From positions 224,174 through 288,173 of the forward strand of contig JADJBM010000009.1 of the NCBI GenBank assembly GCA_016703785.1: 64,000 nt of DNA. The letters run 5' to 3'. The DNA is from Betaproteobacteria bacterium. Its GTDB lineage: Bacteria; Pseudomonadota; Gammaproteobacteria; Burkholderiales; Rhodocyclaceae. The translations under genes and the position numbers were made by a program. Shown in pieces: positions 50,487 through 59,500 of the stretch. The number at the start of each line of letters is the position of its first letter. Positions within the stretch are counted from its first letter, which is position 1. Under the pieces are notes generated by a model, which ran no database searches, was not told the origin of the DNA, and saw only the letters and a list, made by a program, of their open reading frames with translations.

Positions 50487-51521
50487 TCACCCCCACCCCA
50501 ACTCGCCGCGCACGATGGCGGCGCCCGCCGCCAGTGCTTGCAGCTTGCCGCGCGCAACGGCGCGCGGCAGCGGCACCATGCCGCAGTTGGTGCAGCCGAT
50601 CAGGCGGTGCGGCTTCACCCACTGCAGGGCACGGCGCAGGGTGGCGGCCACCTCCTCCGGCGTCTCGATGCGGTTCGTCGCCACGTCGATGGCGCCGACC
50701 ATCACTTCCTTGCCCTCGAGCAGGCCGATCAGCTCCATCGGCACGTGCGAGTTCTGGCATTCGAGGCTGACCTGGTGGATGCGGCTTTGCGCGAGCAGCG
50801 GGAAGGTCTGCTCGTACTGCCGCCATTCGGCGCCGAGGCCCTGCTTCCACTTGATGTTGGCCTCGATGCCGTAGCCGTAGCAGATGTGCACGGCGGTCTT
50901 GCAGGGCAGGTTCTCGGCGGCGCGCTCCAGCGTCTTCACGCCCCAGTCGCGCACCTCGTCGAAGAAGACGTTGAAGGCCGGTTCGTCGAACTGGACGATG
51001 TCGACGCCGGCGGCAGCCAGCTCCTGCGCCTCCTGGTTGAGGATCCCGGCGAAGGCCCAGGCGAGCTTCTCGCGGCTGCCGCCGTAGTGCTCGTCGAACA
51101 GCGTGTCGATCATGGTCATCGGCCCGGGCAGGGTGAACTTGATCGGCTTGTCGGTGAGCAGGCGCAGGCGCCGCGCGTCGTCGACGAACACCGGGCGCTT
51201 GCGCGAGACGGCGCCCACGACCACCGGCACCTCGGCGTCGTAGCGATCGCGGATGCGCATGGTCTTGCGCCGGGTGAAGTCGACGCCGTCGAGATGCTCG
51301 ATGAAGGTGGTGACGAAATGCTGGCGCGTCTGCTCGCCGTCGCCGATGGTGCCGATGCCGGCGCGCAGCTGGTCGTCGACGGCCAGGCGCATGGCGTCGA
51401 TCTTGGCCTGCTCGAGGGCCTCGCCGGAAAGCTGCCAGGGCGCCCACAGCTTCTCGGGCTGGGCCAGCCAGGCCGGCTTGGGCAGGCTGCCGGCGATGGC
51501 GGTGGTGATGGGTTGGGGCAT
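50487..51521 (-). CDS. Core-MetE-type methionine synthase (MesD-like)
   Basis: The 344-aa protein is the C-terminal catalytic barrel of cobalamin-independent methionine synthase without the N-terminal half. Zinc ligand motifs are visible: AVHICYGYG (His-x-Cys), SLECQNSHV (Glu) and IGCTNCGMVPLP (Cys). VQFDEPAFN is the homocysteine-site acid region. Stand-alone core-MetE proteins use methyl donors other than folate; the MesD group normally has a MesX (DUF1852) partner, not seen here. AAGGAG precedes the ATG at 51521. Confidence 0.85.
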   Translation of the reverse strand: MPQPITTAIAGSLPKPAWLAQPEKLWAPWQLSGEALEQAKIDAMRLAVDDQLRAGIGTIGDGEQTRQHFVTTFIEHLDGVDFTRRKTMRIRDRYDAEVPVVVGAVSRKRPVFVDDARRLRLLTDKPIKFTLPGPMTMIDTLFDEHYGGSREKLAWAFAGILNQEAQELAAAGVDIVQFDEPAFNVFFDEVRDWGVKTLERAAENLPCKTAVHICYGYGIEANIKWKQGLGAEWRQYEQTFPLLAQSRIHQVSLECQNSHVPMELIGLLEGKEVMVGAIDVATNRIETPEEVAATLRRALQWVKPHRLIGCTNCGMVPLPRAVARGKLQALAAGAAIVRGELGWG

Positions 51522-51645
51522 GTCGTATCTCCTTGTCGGGTGAGTGGCCGGGAGGACGGTCTGCGCCGCCCTGTCGCGCAGTGTGCCAGAACCCCGGGGC
51601 TTGGGAATGGCTGCGTCGGACGCCAAAAAGCCAGATAATCCCCCC

Positions 51646-52536
51646 ATGCCGATGCTCTCCCCGCAGGCCCGCCACGTGCTCGACCACCCGTGGCGCTTCA
51701 TCCGGCAGGTGTTTGCCGGCTTCCGCGCCAACCAGGGCTTCCTGCTGGCCGGGGCGGTCGCCTACAACACGCTGCTCTCCATCGTGCCGATGTTCGCCCT
51801 CATCCTGGTGCTGCTGTCGCAGTTCACCGACGCGCAGGCGCTGCTGCACACCATGGACGAATACCTCTCGCACGTCTCGCCCGGCCAGTCGGAGGCGCTG
51901 GTGGCGCAGATCGGCGTGTTCCTGGCGAGCTGGAAACTGGTCGGCGCACTCGGCCTCGTCCTGCTGCTGTTCTTCAGCTCGCTGGCGTTCACCGTGCTGG
52001 AGAACGCCATGTCGGTGATCTTCTTCCACCGCGTGGTCGTCCGGCGCCGGCACTTCCTGGTGTCGGCGATCATCCCCTATTGCTACATCCTGCTGCTGGC
52101 GCTGGGCATGCTGCTGGTGAACGTGGTGGGCGGCGCGCTGGCGGTGCTCGACGAGCGCACGGTGACGGTGCTCGGCCGCGCATGGTCGCTGGACGGCGCC
52201 GAGACGGTGCTGATCTACCTGCTCGGCCTGCTCGGCGAGGTCATCCTGCTCACCTCGCTCTACCTGGTGATGCCGGTGGGCAGGCTGGCGCCGAGCCACG
52301 CCCTCATCGGCGGCGCGACGGCGGCGCTGCTGTGGGAAATCACCCGCCACGCACTGGTGTGGTACTTCTCGACGCTGTCGATGGTGAGCCTGGTCTACGG
52401 CTCCTTCGCCACCGCCATCGTGCTGCTGCTCAGCTTCGAGGCGGGCGCCCTCATCCTGCTGCTGGGCGCGCAGGTGATCGCCGAGTACGAGCGCATCGGC
52501 CGGCCGCCCTCTCCCACGCTCGGATTGCAGACCTAG
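51646..52536 (+). CDS. YihY/BrkB-family membrane protein
   Basis: The 296-aa protein has six membrane helices and the UPF0761/BrkB pattern NQGFLLAGAVAYNTLLSIVP, SSLAFTVLENAMSVIFFHRV and LSMVSLVYGSFATAIVLLLS. The family has no agreed function despite the ribonuclease BN name. The start is uncertain: ATG 51646 (MPMLSPQARHVL) is used, with 51607 in the same frame as the alternative; neither has a good binding site. Divergent from the methionine synthase. Confidence 0.85.
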   Translation: MPMLSPQARHVLDHPWRFIRQVFAGFRANQGFLLAGAVAYNTLLSIVPMFALILVLLSQFTDAQALLHTMDEYLSHVSPGQSEALVAQIGVFLASWKLVGALGLVLLLFFSSLAFTVLENAMSVIFFHRVVVRRRHFLVSAIIPYCYILLLALGMLLVNVVGGALAVLDERTVTVLGRAWSLDGAETVLIYLLGLLGEVILLTSLYLVMPVGRLAPSHALIGGATAALLWEITRHALVWYFSTLSMVSLVYGSFATAIVLLLSFEAGALILLLGAQVIAEYERIGRPPSPTLGLQT

Positions 52537-52647
52537 ATCATCGGGCGCGACGGACCGTTCCTGCGCTGAGCGTCATCGACACACCGGGTATATAATCATT
52601 CAAGGTTCAAGCGGTTCCCCTACAACACCGGCAAGGAGGAAGACGAT

Positions 52648-52842
52648 ATGGCAGCCTACACGTGTAGCAAATGCGGCATGAGCATCGGCACCATGACCTG
52701 CGGCAAATGCGGCAAGGAACTCAAGCACAGCTCGCTCACCACGCCCGAGGGCAAGACCGTGCATGTTTCGGAATGCCCGGACGGTCACGGCAAGGTGAAG
52801 TCGCCCATGTGCTGCGGCCAGGACATGACCTGCCCGGTTTGA
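52648..52842 (+). CDS. Cys-rich 64-aa zinc-ribbon-like protein
   Basis: The small protein has eight Cys: two Cys-x2-Cys pairs (residues 6/9 and 18/21), then Cys43, Cys55-Cys56 and Cys62, with His27, 39 and 47. It looks like two small metal-binding knuckles. AAGGAGGAAG upstream is a strong binding site, and an intrinsic terminator follows at 52921, so it is a real monocistronic gene. No function is known to me. Confidence 0.8.
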   Translation: MAAYTCSKCGMSIGTMTCGKCGKELKHSSLTTPEGKTVHVSECPDGHGKVKSPMCCGQDMTCPV

Positions 52843-52920
52843 GAAGTCCGTTCAGTCCTGATTGCGCGACAAGCAAGCAGGCTGTGCGCAGCAGCGCATC
52901 CCAATCCCAGAACAATGATC

Positions 52921-52950
52921 GCCCGGAGGCAAACCTTCGGGCATTTTTTT
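52921..52950 (+). terminator. Intrinsic terminator
   Basis: A 9-bp stem GCCCGGAGG / CCTTCGGGC with loop CAAA (one G-U pair) is followed by ATTTTTTT. It ends the Cys-rich protein transcript upstream of dctP. Confidence 0.88.
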
Positions 52951-53011
52951 GAATTTTGTTTAGGGCACAATAGTCACCCACACAAACCAACAACAATCAG
53001 GAGAACAGCAC

Positions 53012-53980
53012 ATGAAGGCCAGATTCTTGAAAACCGCTGTAGTTGCTCTGCTAGCCGCGAGCTTGTCGGCCGGCGCAGCAGCGCAGGAAGTGACGCTTCG
53101 CCTCGTCAGCGCCTTTGGTGAAAACGGCATCTACGTCAAGCGCCTGCTGCCGTGGATCGAGAAGGTCAACGCGGAAGGCAAGGGCGTGCTGCAAATCAAC
53201 TTCCTCGGCGGACCCAAGGCCATTCCGACGTTCGAGTTGGGCAACGCGGTCAAGACCGGCGTGGTGGAAATCGGCATGAGCACCGGCGCGTTCTACACCA
53301 ACGTGATGCCGGAAGCCGACTTTCTCAAGCTCACCCAGATCACCATCGCCGAGCAGCGCAAGAACGGCGCGTTCGACGCCATCAACCAGCTCTGGAACGA
53401 AAAGGGCAACATGCAGTATCTGGCCCGCATGGTGGAGAACCAGGCCTTCCATCTCTACACCAACAAGAAGATCGACAAGCCCGACCTGACCGGCCTGAAA
53501 ATCCGCATCACGCCCGTGTACCGCGACTTCTTCCAGGCACTCAATGCCAGCGTGATCACCACGCCCCCCGGCGAGCTGTATACGGCGCTGGAGCGCGGCG
53601 TGGTCGATGGATACGGCTGGCCCATCGGCGGCATTTTCGACTTCAATTGGCAGGAGAAGACCAAGTACCGCGTCGATCCGGGTTTCTACGATGCCGAGGT
53701 TTCACTCATCATGAACCTGCCGGCCTACAAGAAACTGACGGATGCGCAGCGCGCCTACCTGAACAAGCAGTTGCTGGCGCTGGAAGCGGAAAACACGTTC
53801 TGGGTGCAATACGCCAAGGACGAGACCGCCCGCCAGGAAAAGGCCGGCATCCAGACCATAAAGTTCGATGCTGCGGCCACCAAGGCCTACAGCGACAAGG
53901 CCTATGAAGTAGGCTGGGCAAGCGCCGCCAAGCAGAATCCCGAGGTCGCCAAGCGCTTCAAGGCATTATTCACGAAATGA
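53012..53980 (+). CDS. dctP: TRAP transporter substrate-binding protein DctP
   Basis: The 322-aa protein has a signal peptide (TAVVALLAASLSAGAAAQE, cleavage near residue 25), the DctP fold and the ligand-binding Arg in LTGLKIRITPVYRDFFQA. TPPGELYTALERGVVDGYGW is typical. It captures a carboxylate in the periplasm for DctQM; the ligand is not evident. AGGAG is 9 nt before the ATG. First gene of dctP-Q-M-uspA. Confidence 0.9.
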   Translation: MKARFLKTAVVALLAASLSAGAAAQEVTLRLVSAFGENGIYVKRLLPWIEKVNAEGKGVLQINFLGGPKAIPTFELGNAVKTGVVEIGMSTGAFYTNVMPEADFLKLTQITIAEQRKNGAFDAINQLWNEKGNMQYLARMVENQAFHLYTNKKIDKPDLTGLKIRITPVYRDFFQALNASVITTPPGELYTALERGVVDGYGWPIGGIFDFNWQEKTKYRVDPGFYDAEVSLIMNLPAYKKLTDAQRAYLNKQLLALEAENTFWVQYAKDETARQEKAGIQTIKFDAAATKAYSDKAYEVGWASAAKQNPEVAKRFKALFTK

Positions 53981-54507
53981 TCGAGCGGCTGTCCAACGCC
54001 TACGGCAGGTTCCTGGCGTGGCTGGCCGTGCTCGGCAGCGCCATCATCCTGGCCATGATGCTTGTCATCGTGTCCGATGTGGCGCTGCGCAACATCCCCC
54101 TGCCCGGCATGCCGCAAGGCCTGGCGTGGAGCAACGAAATCTCCGAGCTGATGCTCTACCTCACCACCATGTGCGTGGCGCCCTGGCTGCTGCGCCAGGG
54201 CCAGCACATTCGTGTGGACATCGTCCTGCGCGCCGTTCCACCCCGCTTCGCCTGGAGGCTGGAATGGATCGGCGACCTGATCGGCCTTGCCTGTTGCGTG
54301 GTGATCGCCTGGTTTGGCACGCACGCCGCATGGAGCAGCTACGCCTCAGGCGCGGTCAATATCAAGACGCTCGTCACGCCCGAGTGGTGGTCGCTGGCGC
54401 CGCTGCCATCGGTATTCGTACTGCTTGGAATTGAAATGGTGTTCCGCATGCACCGGCTCCTGCGCGCCGAACGCGCACCCCGCGGCGACGCGGTGAGCGC
54501 AGCATGA
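53977..54507 (+). CDS. dctQ: TRAP transporter small permease DctQ
   Basis: The 176-aa protein has four helices (WLAVLGSAIILAMMLVIVSD at the start, LIGLACCVVIAWFGTHAAWS in the middle) and the DctQ-type EISELMLYLTTMCVAPWLLR. It overlaps dctP and dctM by 4 nt each. It links DctP to the DctM channel. Confidence 0.9.
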   Translation: MIERLSNAYGRFLAWLAVLGSAIILAMMLVIVSDVALRNIPLPGMPQGLAWSNEISELMLYLTTMCVAPWLLRQGQHIRVDIVLRAVPPRFAWRLEWIGDLIGLACCVVIAWFGTHAAWSSYASGAVNIKTLVTPEWWSLAPLPSVFVLLGIEMVFRMHRLLRAERAPRGDAVSAA

Positions 54508-55823
54508 CCGGCTGGGTCCTGGCCGCCTGGCTGATGCTGGGCGGCTCCGTGCTGCTGCTGTTCATCGGCATGCCCGTAGCGCTGACCTTCATCGCCGTCA
54601 ATATCGTCGGCGCCTTGATATACATGGGCGGCGAGCCCGGCCTGATGCAACTGGCACGCAGCAGCGTCAGTTCCGTCACGGCTTTTTCACTGACGCCCAT
54701 TCCACTCTTCGTGCTGATGGGCGAAATCCTGTTTCATACCGGGCTGGCGCTCAAGGTCATCGAGGGCGTCGAGCGGCTGATCCGGCGCATACCCGGGCGG
54801 CTGGCCGTCGTCGCCGTCGTCGCCGGCACGGTCTTCTCCGCCATCTCCGGCTCGACCATTGCCACCACGGCCATGCTGGGTTCTCTGATGCTGCCGATCA
54901 TGCTGTCGCGCGGCTACCATCCGACAGTGGCCGCCGGGCCGATCATGGCCATCGGCGCGGTGGACATGCTTATCCCGCCCTCAGCGTTGACCGTGCTGCT
55001 GGGTTCTCTCTCCGGCATTTCCATTTCCAAGCTGCTGGTCGGCGGAGTCGTGCCCGGCGTGATCCTCTCCGTGGCGTTCGTCCTGTGGATCATCGTTCAA
55101 GTCAGCATCAGCCCGCAGCTGGCGCCCGCCGACAAGGAAGAAACGACATACCGCGGCTGGGCGCGCTGGAGCCCTTTCTTCGGCTACGTGCTGCCCACGC
55201 TTTCCATCTTCGGCGTGGTGGTCGGCGCGCTGGCGGCCGGCTGGGCCACCCCCACGGAGTGCGCCGCGGTGGGCGCTTTCGCCACCATGGTGCTGGCCCT
55301 GTGCTACCGCGTCCTGACGCTCGACGCGCTCAACAAGGCACTCAAGGGAACGGCGGGTATTTCGGGGATGATCCTCTTCATCATCCTGGGCGCCACGACG
55401 TTCGCGCAGATCCTGTCGTTTTCCGGCGCAAGCAACGGCCTGGTCCAGCTCATCACCGGCGGCGGTCTGTCGCCCAGCGCCATCGTCATCGGCATGATGC
55501 TGATGCTCATCTTCCTCGGCATCTTCGTCGACCAGGTAAGCATGATGATGATTACGCTGCCCATCTTCATGCCCATCGTGCAGGCGCTGAACATCGACCC
55601 GGTCTGGTTTGGCGTGATGTTCCTCATCTGCATGCAACTGGGCCTGCTGCTGCCGCCGCACGGCCTGCTGCTGATGACCATGCGCGGCGTGGCGCCCCCT
55701 TCAGTCACCATGGGGCAGATTTTCGTTTCGGTGATTCCCTACGTCACCATGAGCCTGATATTGCTCGCGGCGGTGTTCTGGATTCCCGACATTGCGACCT
55801 GGCTGCCGAAACGGATCGGCTAG
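54504..55823 (+). CDS. dctM: TRAP transporter large permease DctM
   Basis: The 439-aa channel protein has about twelve helices and the DctM signatures SGSTIATTAMLGSLMLPIML, IPPSALTVLLGSLSGIS and TPTECAAVGAFATMVLAL. Together with DctQ it forms the sodium-driven importer. UspA follows after 21 nt. Confidence 0.92.
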   Translation: MTGWVLAAWLMLGGSVLLLFIGMPVALTFIAVNIVGALIYMGGEPGLMQLARSSVSSVTAFSLTPIPLFVLMGEILFHTGLALKVIEGVERLIRRIPGRLAVVAVVAGTVFSAISGSTIATTAMLGSLMLPIMLSRGYHPTVAAGPIMAIGAVDMLIPPSALTVLLGSLSGISISKLLVGGVVPGVILSVAFVLWIIVQVSISPQLAPADKEETTYRGWARWSPFFGYVLPTLSIFGVVVGALAAGWATPTECAAVGAFATMVLALCYRVLTLDALNKALKGTAGISGMILFIILGATTFAQILSFSGASNGLVQLITGGGLSPSAIVIGMMLMLIFLGIFVDQVSMMMITLPIFMPIVQALNIDPVWFGVMFLICMQLGLLLPPHGLLLMTMRGVAPPSVTMGQIFVSVIPYVTMSLILLAAVFWIPDIATWLPKRIG

Positions 55824-55844
55824 CAATCCTGACCTGGAGACGGC

Positions 55845-56294
55845 ATGTTCAAGCACATCCTGCTACCCACGGACGGTTCGGCGCTATCCGGCAAGGCCGT
55901 CGCAGCCGCAATCGGTCTGGCCAAGATGGCAGGTGCGCGCATCACGGCCTTCCATGCACTGGAACCCTATCCGTTGCAGGGCGCCTATGCCGGCGAGGCC
56001 AGCGGCATCGCCGAGTTTCAGCCTGAGCGTTTTGCCGAGCGCGGCAGGGAATACGCAAGGCAGGTCCTGGATGCCGTGGCGGCTGAGGCGGCCGCGGCGA
56101 ACGTACCGTGCAGGACCGAGTTCGCTGTCAGCCACGCCGCCTTTCAGGCGATAATCGACATTGCCCGCAGGGAGAATTGCGATCTCATCGTCATGGCCTC
56201 GCACGGCAGAAGAGGACTGCAAGGGCTTGTGCTGGGAAGCGAAACCCAGAAAGTGCTGACCCATTCCACGATACCCGTGCTGGTCTATCGTTAA
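55845..56294 (+). CDS. Universal stress protein (UspA family)
   Basis: The 149-aa protein has the Usp fold: start KHILLPTDGSALSGKAV, and the ATP-binding loop VMASHGRRGLQGLVLGSETQ then VLTHSTIPVLV. The G-2x-G-9x-GS pattern suggests it binds ATP. Usp genes often follow TRAP transporters, as in TeaD for TeaABC, where they modulate uptake. Confidence 0.9.
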   Translation: MFKHILLPTDGSALSGKAVAAAIGLAKMAGARITAFHALEPYPLQGAYAGEASGIAEFQPERFAERGREYARQVLDAVAAEAAAANVPCRTEFAVSHAAFQAIIDIARRENCDLIVMASHGRRGLQGLVLGSETQKVLTHSTIPVLVYR

Positions 56295-56316
56295 CCCCCC
56301 AACAGAGGAGATAAAA

Positions 56317-56868
56317 ATGAGCGAATCCATCTACGACATCCCCCTGCGCCGCATCGACGGCACCGCCACCGACCTGGGCGCCTTCCGCGGCAAGGTGGTG
56401 CTGGTGGTCAACGTCGCGTCCGCCTGCGGCATGACGCCCCAGTACGCCCTCCTGGAAAAGCTCTACGAGGAAAAAAAGGACGCCGGCCTCGTCGTTGCCG
56501 GCTTCCCCGCCAACAATTTCAAGGCGCAGGAGCCCGGCAGCAACGAGGAGATCGCCGAGTTCTGCACCTCGAAGTTCGGCGTGAAGTTCCCCATGTTCGA
56601 GAAGCTCTCCGTCAAGGGTCCGGACCAGCACCCCTTGTACAAGCGCCTCATCGAGGCCCAGCCGCACGCCCGCGAAAAACCGGACAGCGACTTCCGCGCC
56701 AAGCAGGCGAAATACGGCCTCATTCCGGAGAACCCGGCCGATGTCCTGTGGAACTTCGAGAAATTCCTCATCGACCGCACGGGCAAGGTGATCGACCGCT
56801 TCACCCCCAACACGGTGCCCGACGACGCCGTGCTCAAGGACGCCATCGAGAAGGCGCTGGTCGCCTGA
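56317..56868 (+). CDS. Glutathione peroxidase (Cys type)
   Basis: The 183-aa protein has the peroxidatic Cys in NVASACGMTPQY, then GFPANNFKAQEPGSNEEI with the Gln position and WNFEKFLIDRTGKVIDRF with the catalytic Trp/Asn. NVASACG differs from the usual NVASKCG by Lys to Ala, which may alter Cys reactivity. Bacterial members usually use thioredoxin. AGAGGAG precedes the ATG. Confidence 0.9.
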   Translation: MSESIYDIPLRRIDGTATDLGAFRGKVVLVVNVASACGMTPQYALLEKLYEEKKDAGLVVAGFPANNFKAQEPGSNEEIAEFCTSKFGVKFPMFEKLSVKGPDQHPLYKRLIEAQPHAREKPDSDFRAKQAKYGLIPENPADVLWNFEKFLIDRTGKVIDRFTPNTVPDDAVLKDAIEKALVA

Positions 56869-57342
56869 CGGGCATCCGCGGAACGGCATCGCCGTTCCGC
56901 AGCGGCTGACTTTCGCCGCGCCGTATTGCGGAGGCTGACTTTTACTCAAACGAGAAGTTGTGGCCGGCTGGTGTTCGGCCGAAGCGGAAACCCGAAGTTT
57001 CTTCGTAACATCAGCTATGGCCGAGAATCGCTCTTCCGCTCGTATATCCCGCCGTATCCCAGCGACTGACTTTCGTCTCGCCGTGCTGCGGGAACTGACT
57101 TTCAGGATGTGACGCGGCAGCAACAGGGCTACGCCTGCACGATCACTGCAACCGAGTGTTCCCATTGGTCGTCGGCGAATGTTCAGCTTTCCCACGGCCT
57201 CACGCCTATAATCGAAACGTAACTTGGCCCGAGAGCACGGGTTGGGTGGGACATGCAGAAAGCGCCCTTCCGCGCCCGCGGTGGGCGCAGCAATCGCTCT
57301 CGGAGCGCCCCGTCACAGTCACCCTCATCAGGAGCACATACC
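56869..57342. repeat. Gene-free region with tandem GACTGACTTT repeats (copies 5-8)
   Basis: Two tandem pairs lie at 56880-56948 and 57049-57104. The first begins with hairpin GGAACGGC-ATC-GCCGTTCC followed by GCAGCGGCTGACTTTC. The second begins CTCTTCCGCTCGTATATCCC, a longer unit shared with 60030. Nothing else is recognised before the 43-aa gene at 57343. Confidence 0.75.
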
Positions 57343-57474
57343 ATGGCCAAAGCACAGAAGTCCAACAAGGAAACCAAGAAACAACCGTTACTGAGTCAGA
57401 AGGAAAAGAAGGCGGCAAAGCAGGTGAAAAAAAAGGGAGGGGTTGCTGCTCCCCTGGTTGTTCGCGGTTCCTGA
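57343..57474 (+). CDS. Small Lys-rich basic protein
   Basis: The 43-aa protein (MAKAQKSNKETKKQPLLSQK, then a Lys-rich stretch and GGVAAPLVVRGS) has 13 Lys and no membrane segment. CAGGAG lies 9 nt before the ATG. Similar short MAK-x-SNKETKKPK proteins occur widely in betaproteobacteria without known function; the tail here may be altered. It stands alone between repeat blocks. Confidence 0.6.
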   Translation: MAKAQKSNKETKKQPLLSQKEKKAAKQVKKKGGVAAPLVVRGS

Positions 57475-57545
57475 GCAGCATCTCTTTAGCGCATCCGCTT
57501 TCGTGCTGGCCTGCAGCCCCGACATGGGCGCCTGACAGGCGGCAT

Positions 57546-57640
57546 CGTGGAACGGCATCGCCGTGCCATAGCGACTGACTTTCGCCGCGCCGTATTGCGG
57601 CGACTAGTGCCAGCCCTTGTATCTGTGGTGCTGACTTTCA
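57546..57640. repeat. GACTGACTTT-family repeats, copies 9-10
   Basis: GGAACGGCATCGCCGTGCCA is followed by TAGCGACTGACTTTCGCCGC, CGCCGTATTGCGGCGACTAG and a distal GTGCTGACTTTC. The last copy touches the LysR 3' end. Confidence 0.7.
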
Positions 57641-58543
57641 ATCCCGGTCCCAGTAGGGATCGGGGCCGAAGCGTTCCAGCAGGAAATCGATGAAGGCGCG
57701 CACCTTCGCCGGCAGGTGGCGGGTGGGCAGGTAAAGGGCATAGACATGCCGCTCGACGGGAATGTACTCGGAGAGCGCGGCACGCAGGCGCCCGGCCTGC
57801 AGATCCTTGCCGATGATGAAGGTGGGCAGCAGCGCCAGGCCCAGCCCGCCCAGCACCGCCTGCGACAAGGCTTCGTCGTCGTTGATGTGCAGCCGCCCCG
57901 ATACCGGCACGGCAATGTCGCCTTCCGGCCCCGTGAAGCGCCATAGCCCCTGCTCGCCGGAGTGCGTGTAGTCGAGGCAGTTGTGTCGCGCCAGGTCTTG
58001 CGGGATGCGCGGCACGCCATGCTTATCGAAATACTCCGGCGTGGCACACAGCTTGCGGCGCACCGGCGCCAGCCGGCGTGCGACAAGGTTGGGCGGCAGG
58101 TCACGCGCGACACGCACGACGACGTCGTAGCCTTCCTCCGCCATGTCGATTGCGCGGTCGGTGATGGTCATGTCGATATCCAGCTCGGGATAGCGGCCGA
58201 GGAAATCCGCCAGCGCGGGGGCGACATGCAGCGTGCCGAAGGCCACCGAGGCCGCTACCTTGAGCACGCCGCGCGGCTGTGCATGCAATTTGTCGACCAC
58301 TTGTTCCGCACGTACCGCCTCGTCGAGGATGCGGCTGCAATGCTCGACGAAGGCCGCGCCCACCTCGGTCATGCTCAGGTGTCGGGTGCTGCGATTGAGC
58401 AGGCGTGCACCCAGATTCTTCTCCAGCTTGGCCACGGCCTTGCTCACCGCGGAACGGGACATGCCCAGGCGGCGAGCTGCCGCCGAGAAGCTGCCCGCCT
58501 CGACCACATGCGCGAAAATAGCCATCAAGTTCAAATCCTGCAT
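57638..58543 (-). CDS. LysR-family transcriptional regulator
   Basis: The 301-aa protein has the N-terminal HTH (FSAAARRLGMSRSAVSKAVA, residues 17-36, then LEKNLGARLLNRSTRHLSMT) and a LysR substrate-binding domain ending HLPAKVRAFIDFLLERFGPD. It matches the CrgA/DsdC-like group that acts near its own divergent target. The divergent neighbour is the rnk-rnk-EF-G-like cassette, 136 nt away, a plausible target. Confidence 0.92.
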   Translation of the reverse strand: MQDLNLMAIFAHVVEAGSFSAAARRLGMSRSAVSKAVAKLEKNLGARLLNRSTRHLSMTEVGAAFVEHCSRILDEAVRAEQVVDKLHAQPRGVLKVAASVAFGTLHVAPALADFLGRYPELDIDMTITDRAIDMAEEGYDVVVRVARDLPPNLVARRLAPVRRKLCATPEYFDKHGVPRIPQDLARHNCLDYTHSGEQGLWRFTGPEGDIAVPVSGRLHINDDEALSQAVLGGLGLALLPTFIIGKDLQAGRLRAALSEYIPVERHVYALYLPTRHLPAKVRAFIDFLLERFGPDPYWDRD

Positions 58544-58678
58544 AAATGAATTGTAGCGAATTGGGCAACAGTATTGTTCGATTCCGACCCCTTATTCTCT
58601 GTAGCAAACATCCCTATGATGCGCTTGTCGTCCTCGCCGCTGGGGCGGGACTTTTCTTTTGTGAATAGGGTGTTGGCC

Positions 58679-59041
58679 ATGAGAAACGAAGAACTGCTGA
58701 TTGCCGAGCTGGACTATGCACGGCTGGCTCCCCTGGCCATTCACGAGGCCCTGGCGGAGGAACTGAGCCGCGCCACTGTCGTCCCTGCAGAACATATGCC
58801 GGGCAACGTGGTCAGGATGCATTCGCGCGTGACCTATCTTGACGAGCACTCGGGCGAGCGTCGCGAGGTGGAACTGGTGTTCCCCGATGAAGCGGACCTG
58901 GCCAGCGGCAAGGTTTCGGTGCTGGCGCCTGTCGGTTCCGCCCTGCTGGGCCTGGAGGAAGGCGAAACCATCGAATGGCTTTTCCCGAATGGCCACGTGC
59001 GGCGCCTGCGCGTCGAGCGCACGCTGGCCCCGGCTGACTGA
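58679..59041 (+). CDS. rnk: Rnk-like GreA/GreB C-terminal domain protein (first of two)
   Basis: The 120-aa protein starts MRNEELLIAELDYARLAPLA and has the FKBP-like GreA/B C-terminal domain: VVRMHSRVTYLDEHSGERRE, VELVFPDEADLASGKVSVLA, PVGSALLGLEEGETIEWLFP. Rnk lacks the long coiled coil of GreA and binds RNA polymerase at the secondary channel without cleavage stimulation. It opens a three-gene plus-strand cassette. The ATG at 58679 is preferred over upstream in-frame starts on homology. Confidence 0.88.
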   Translation: MRNEELLIAELDYARLAPLAIHEALAEELSRATVVPAEHMPGNVVRMHSRVTYLDEHSGERREVELVFPDEADLASGKVSVLAPVGSALLGLEEGETIEWLFPNGHVRRLRVERTLAPAD

Positions 59042-59054
59042 GGAACCCGCAAGA

Positions 59055-59483
59055 ATGGAGGGCATGGAGGACATGGATATGCACGGCACGATTCAACTCA
59101 CCCGGCAGGATGCCGATCGCCTCGCGCACATGGCCGAGGCGTTGGCGGCGCAGTCGCGGGGCATCCAGAAGCAGCTTCGCGTCCTGGATGGCCTGATGAC
59201 GTCCGCCCGAAGGATGGACGCAACCGATGCGCCTGCCAACGTCGTCACCCTCGATTCGCGCATCGTTATCGAGGACCTCTATTCTGGAGAGTTGAAGGAG
59301 ATCGAGCTTGTTTTCCCGGAAGAATCCGATCCTCCATTAGGCAAGCTGTCTGTACTCTCGGCGATCGGCTGCGCCGTGCTCGGGCGCGCCGTGGGCGACA
59401 GGGTGGTGGTGGAAACCGAACGGGGCAGCCTGCAATTGCGCATCGCCGCGCTGGTCTACCAGCCCGAAGCCGCCCTGATTTAA
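59055..59483 (+). CDS. Rnk-like GreA/GreB C-terminal domain protein (second of two)
   Basis: The 142-aa protein shares the Rnk core (NVVTLDSRIVIEDLYSGELK, EIELVFPEESDPPLGKLSVL, SAIGCAVLGRAVGDRVVVET) but has a longer N-terminal helix pair (LAHMAEALAAQSRGIQKQLR) that could be a short coiled coil. Starts at 59055, 59064, 59073 and 59079 are all in frame; GGAGG at 59066 favours 59073 or 59079. It is 13 nt after the first copy, so a tandem duplication with divergence is likely. Confidence 0.83.
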   Translation: MEGMEDMDMHGTIQLTRQDADRLAHMAEALAAQSRGIQKQLRVLDGLMTSARRMDATDAPANVVTLDSRIVIEDLYSGELKEIELVFPEESDPPLGKLSVLSAIGCAVLGRAVGDRVVVETERGSLQLRIAALVYQPEAALI

Positions 59484-59500
59484 GGACAGGCCGAACGAAA

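Noticed and set aside
58560..58610. Possible tRNA from a GTTCGATTCC-like string
   Set aside because: No acceptor stem or anticodon arm can be drawn around it.
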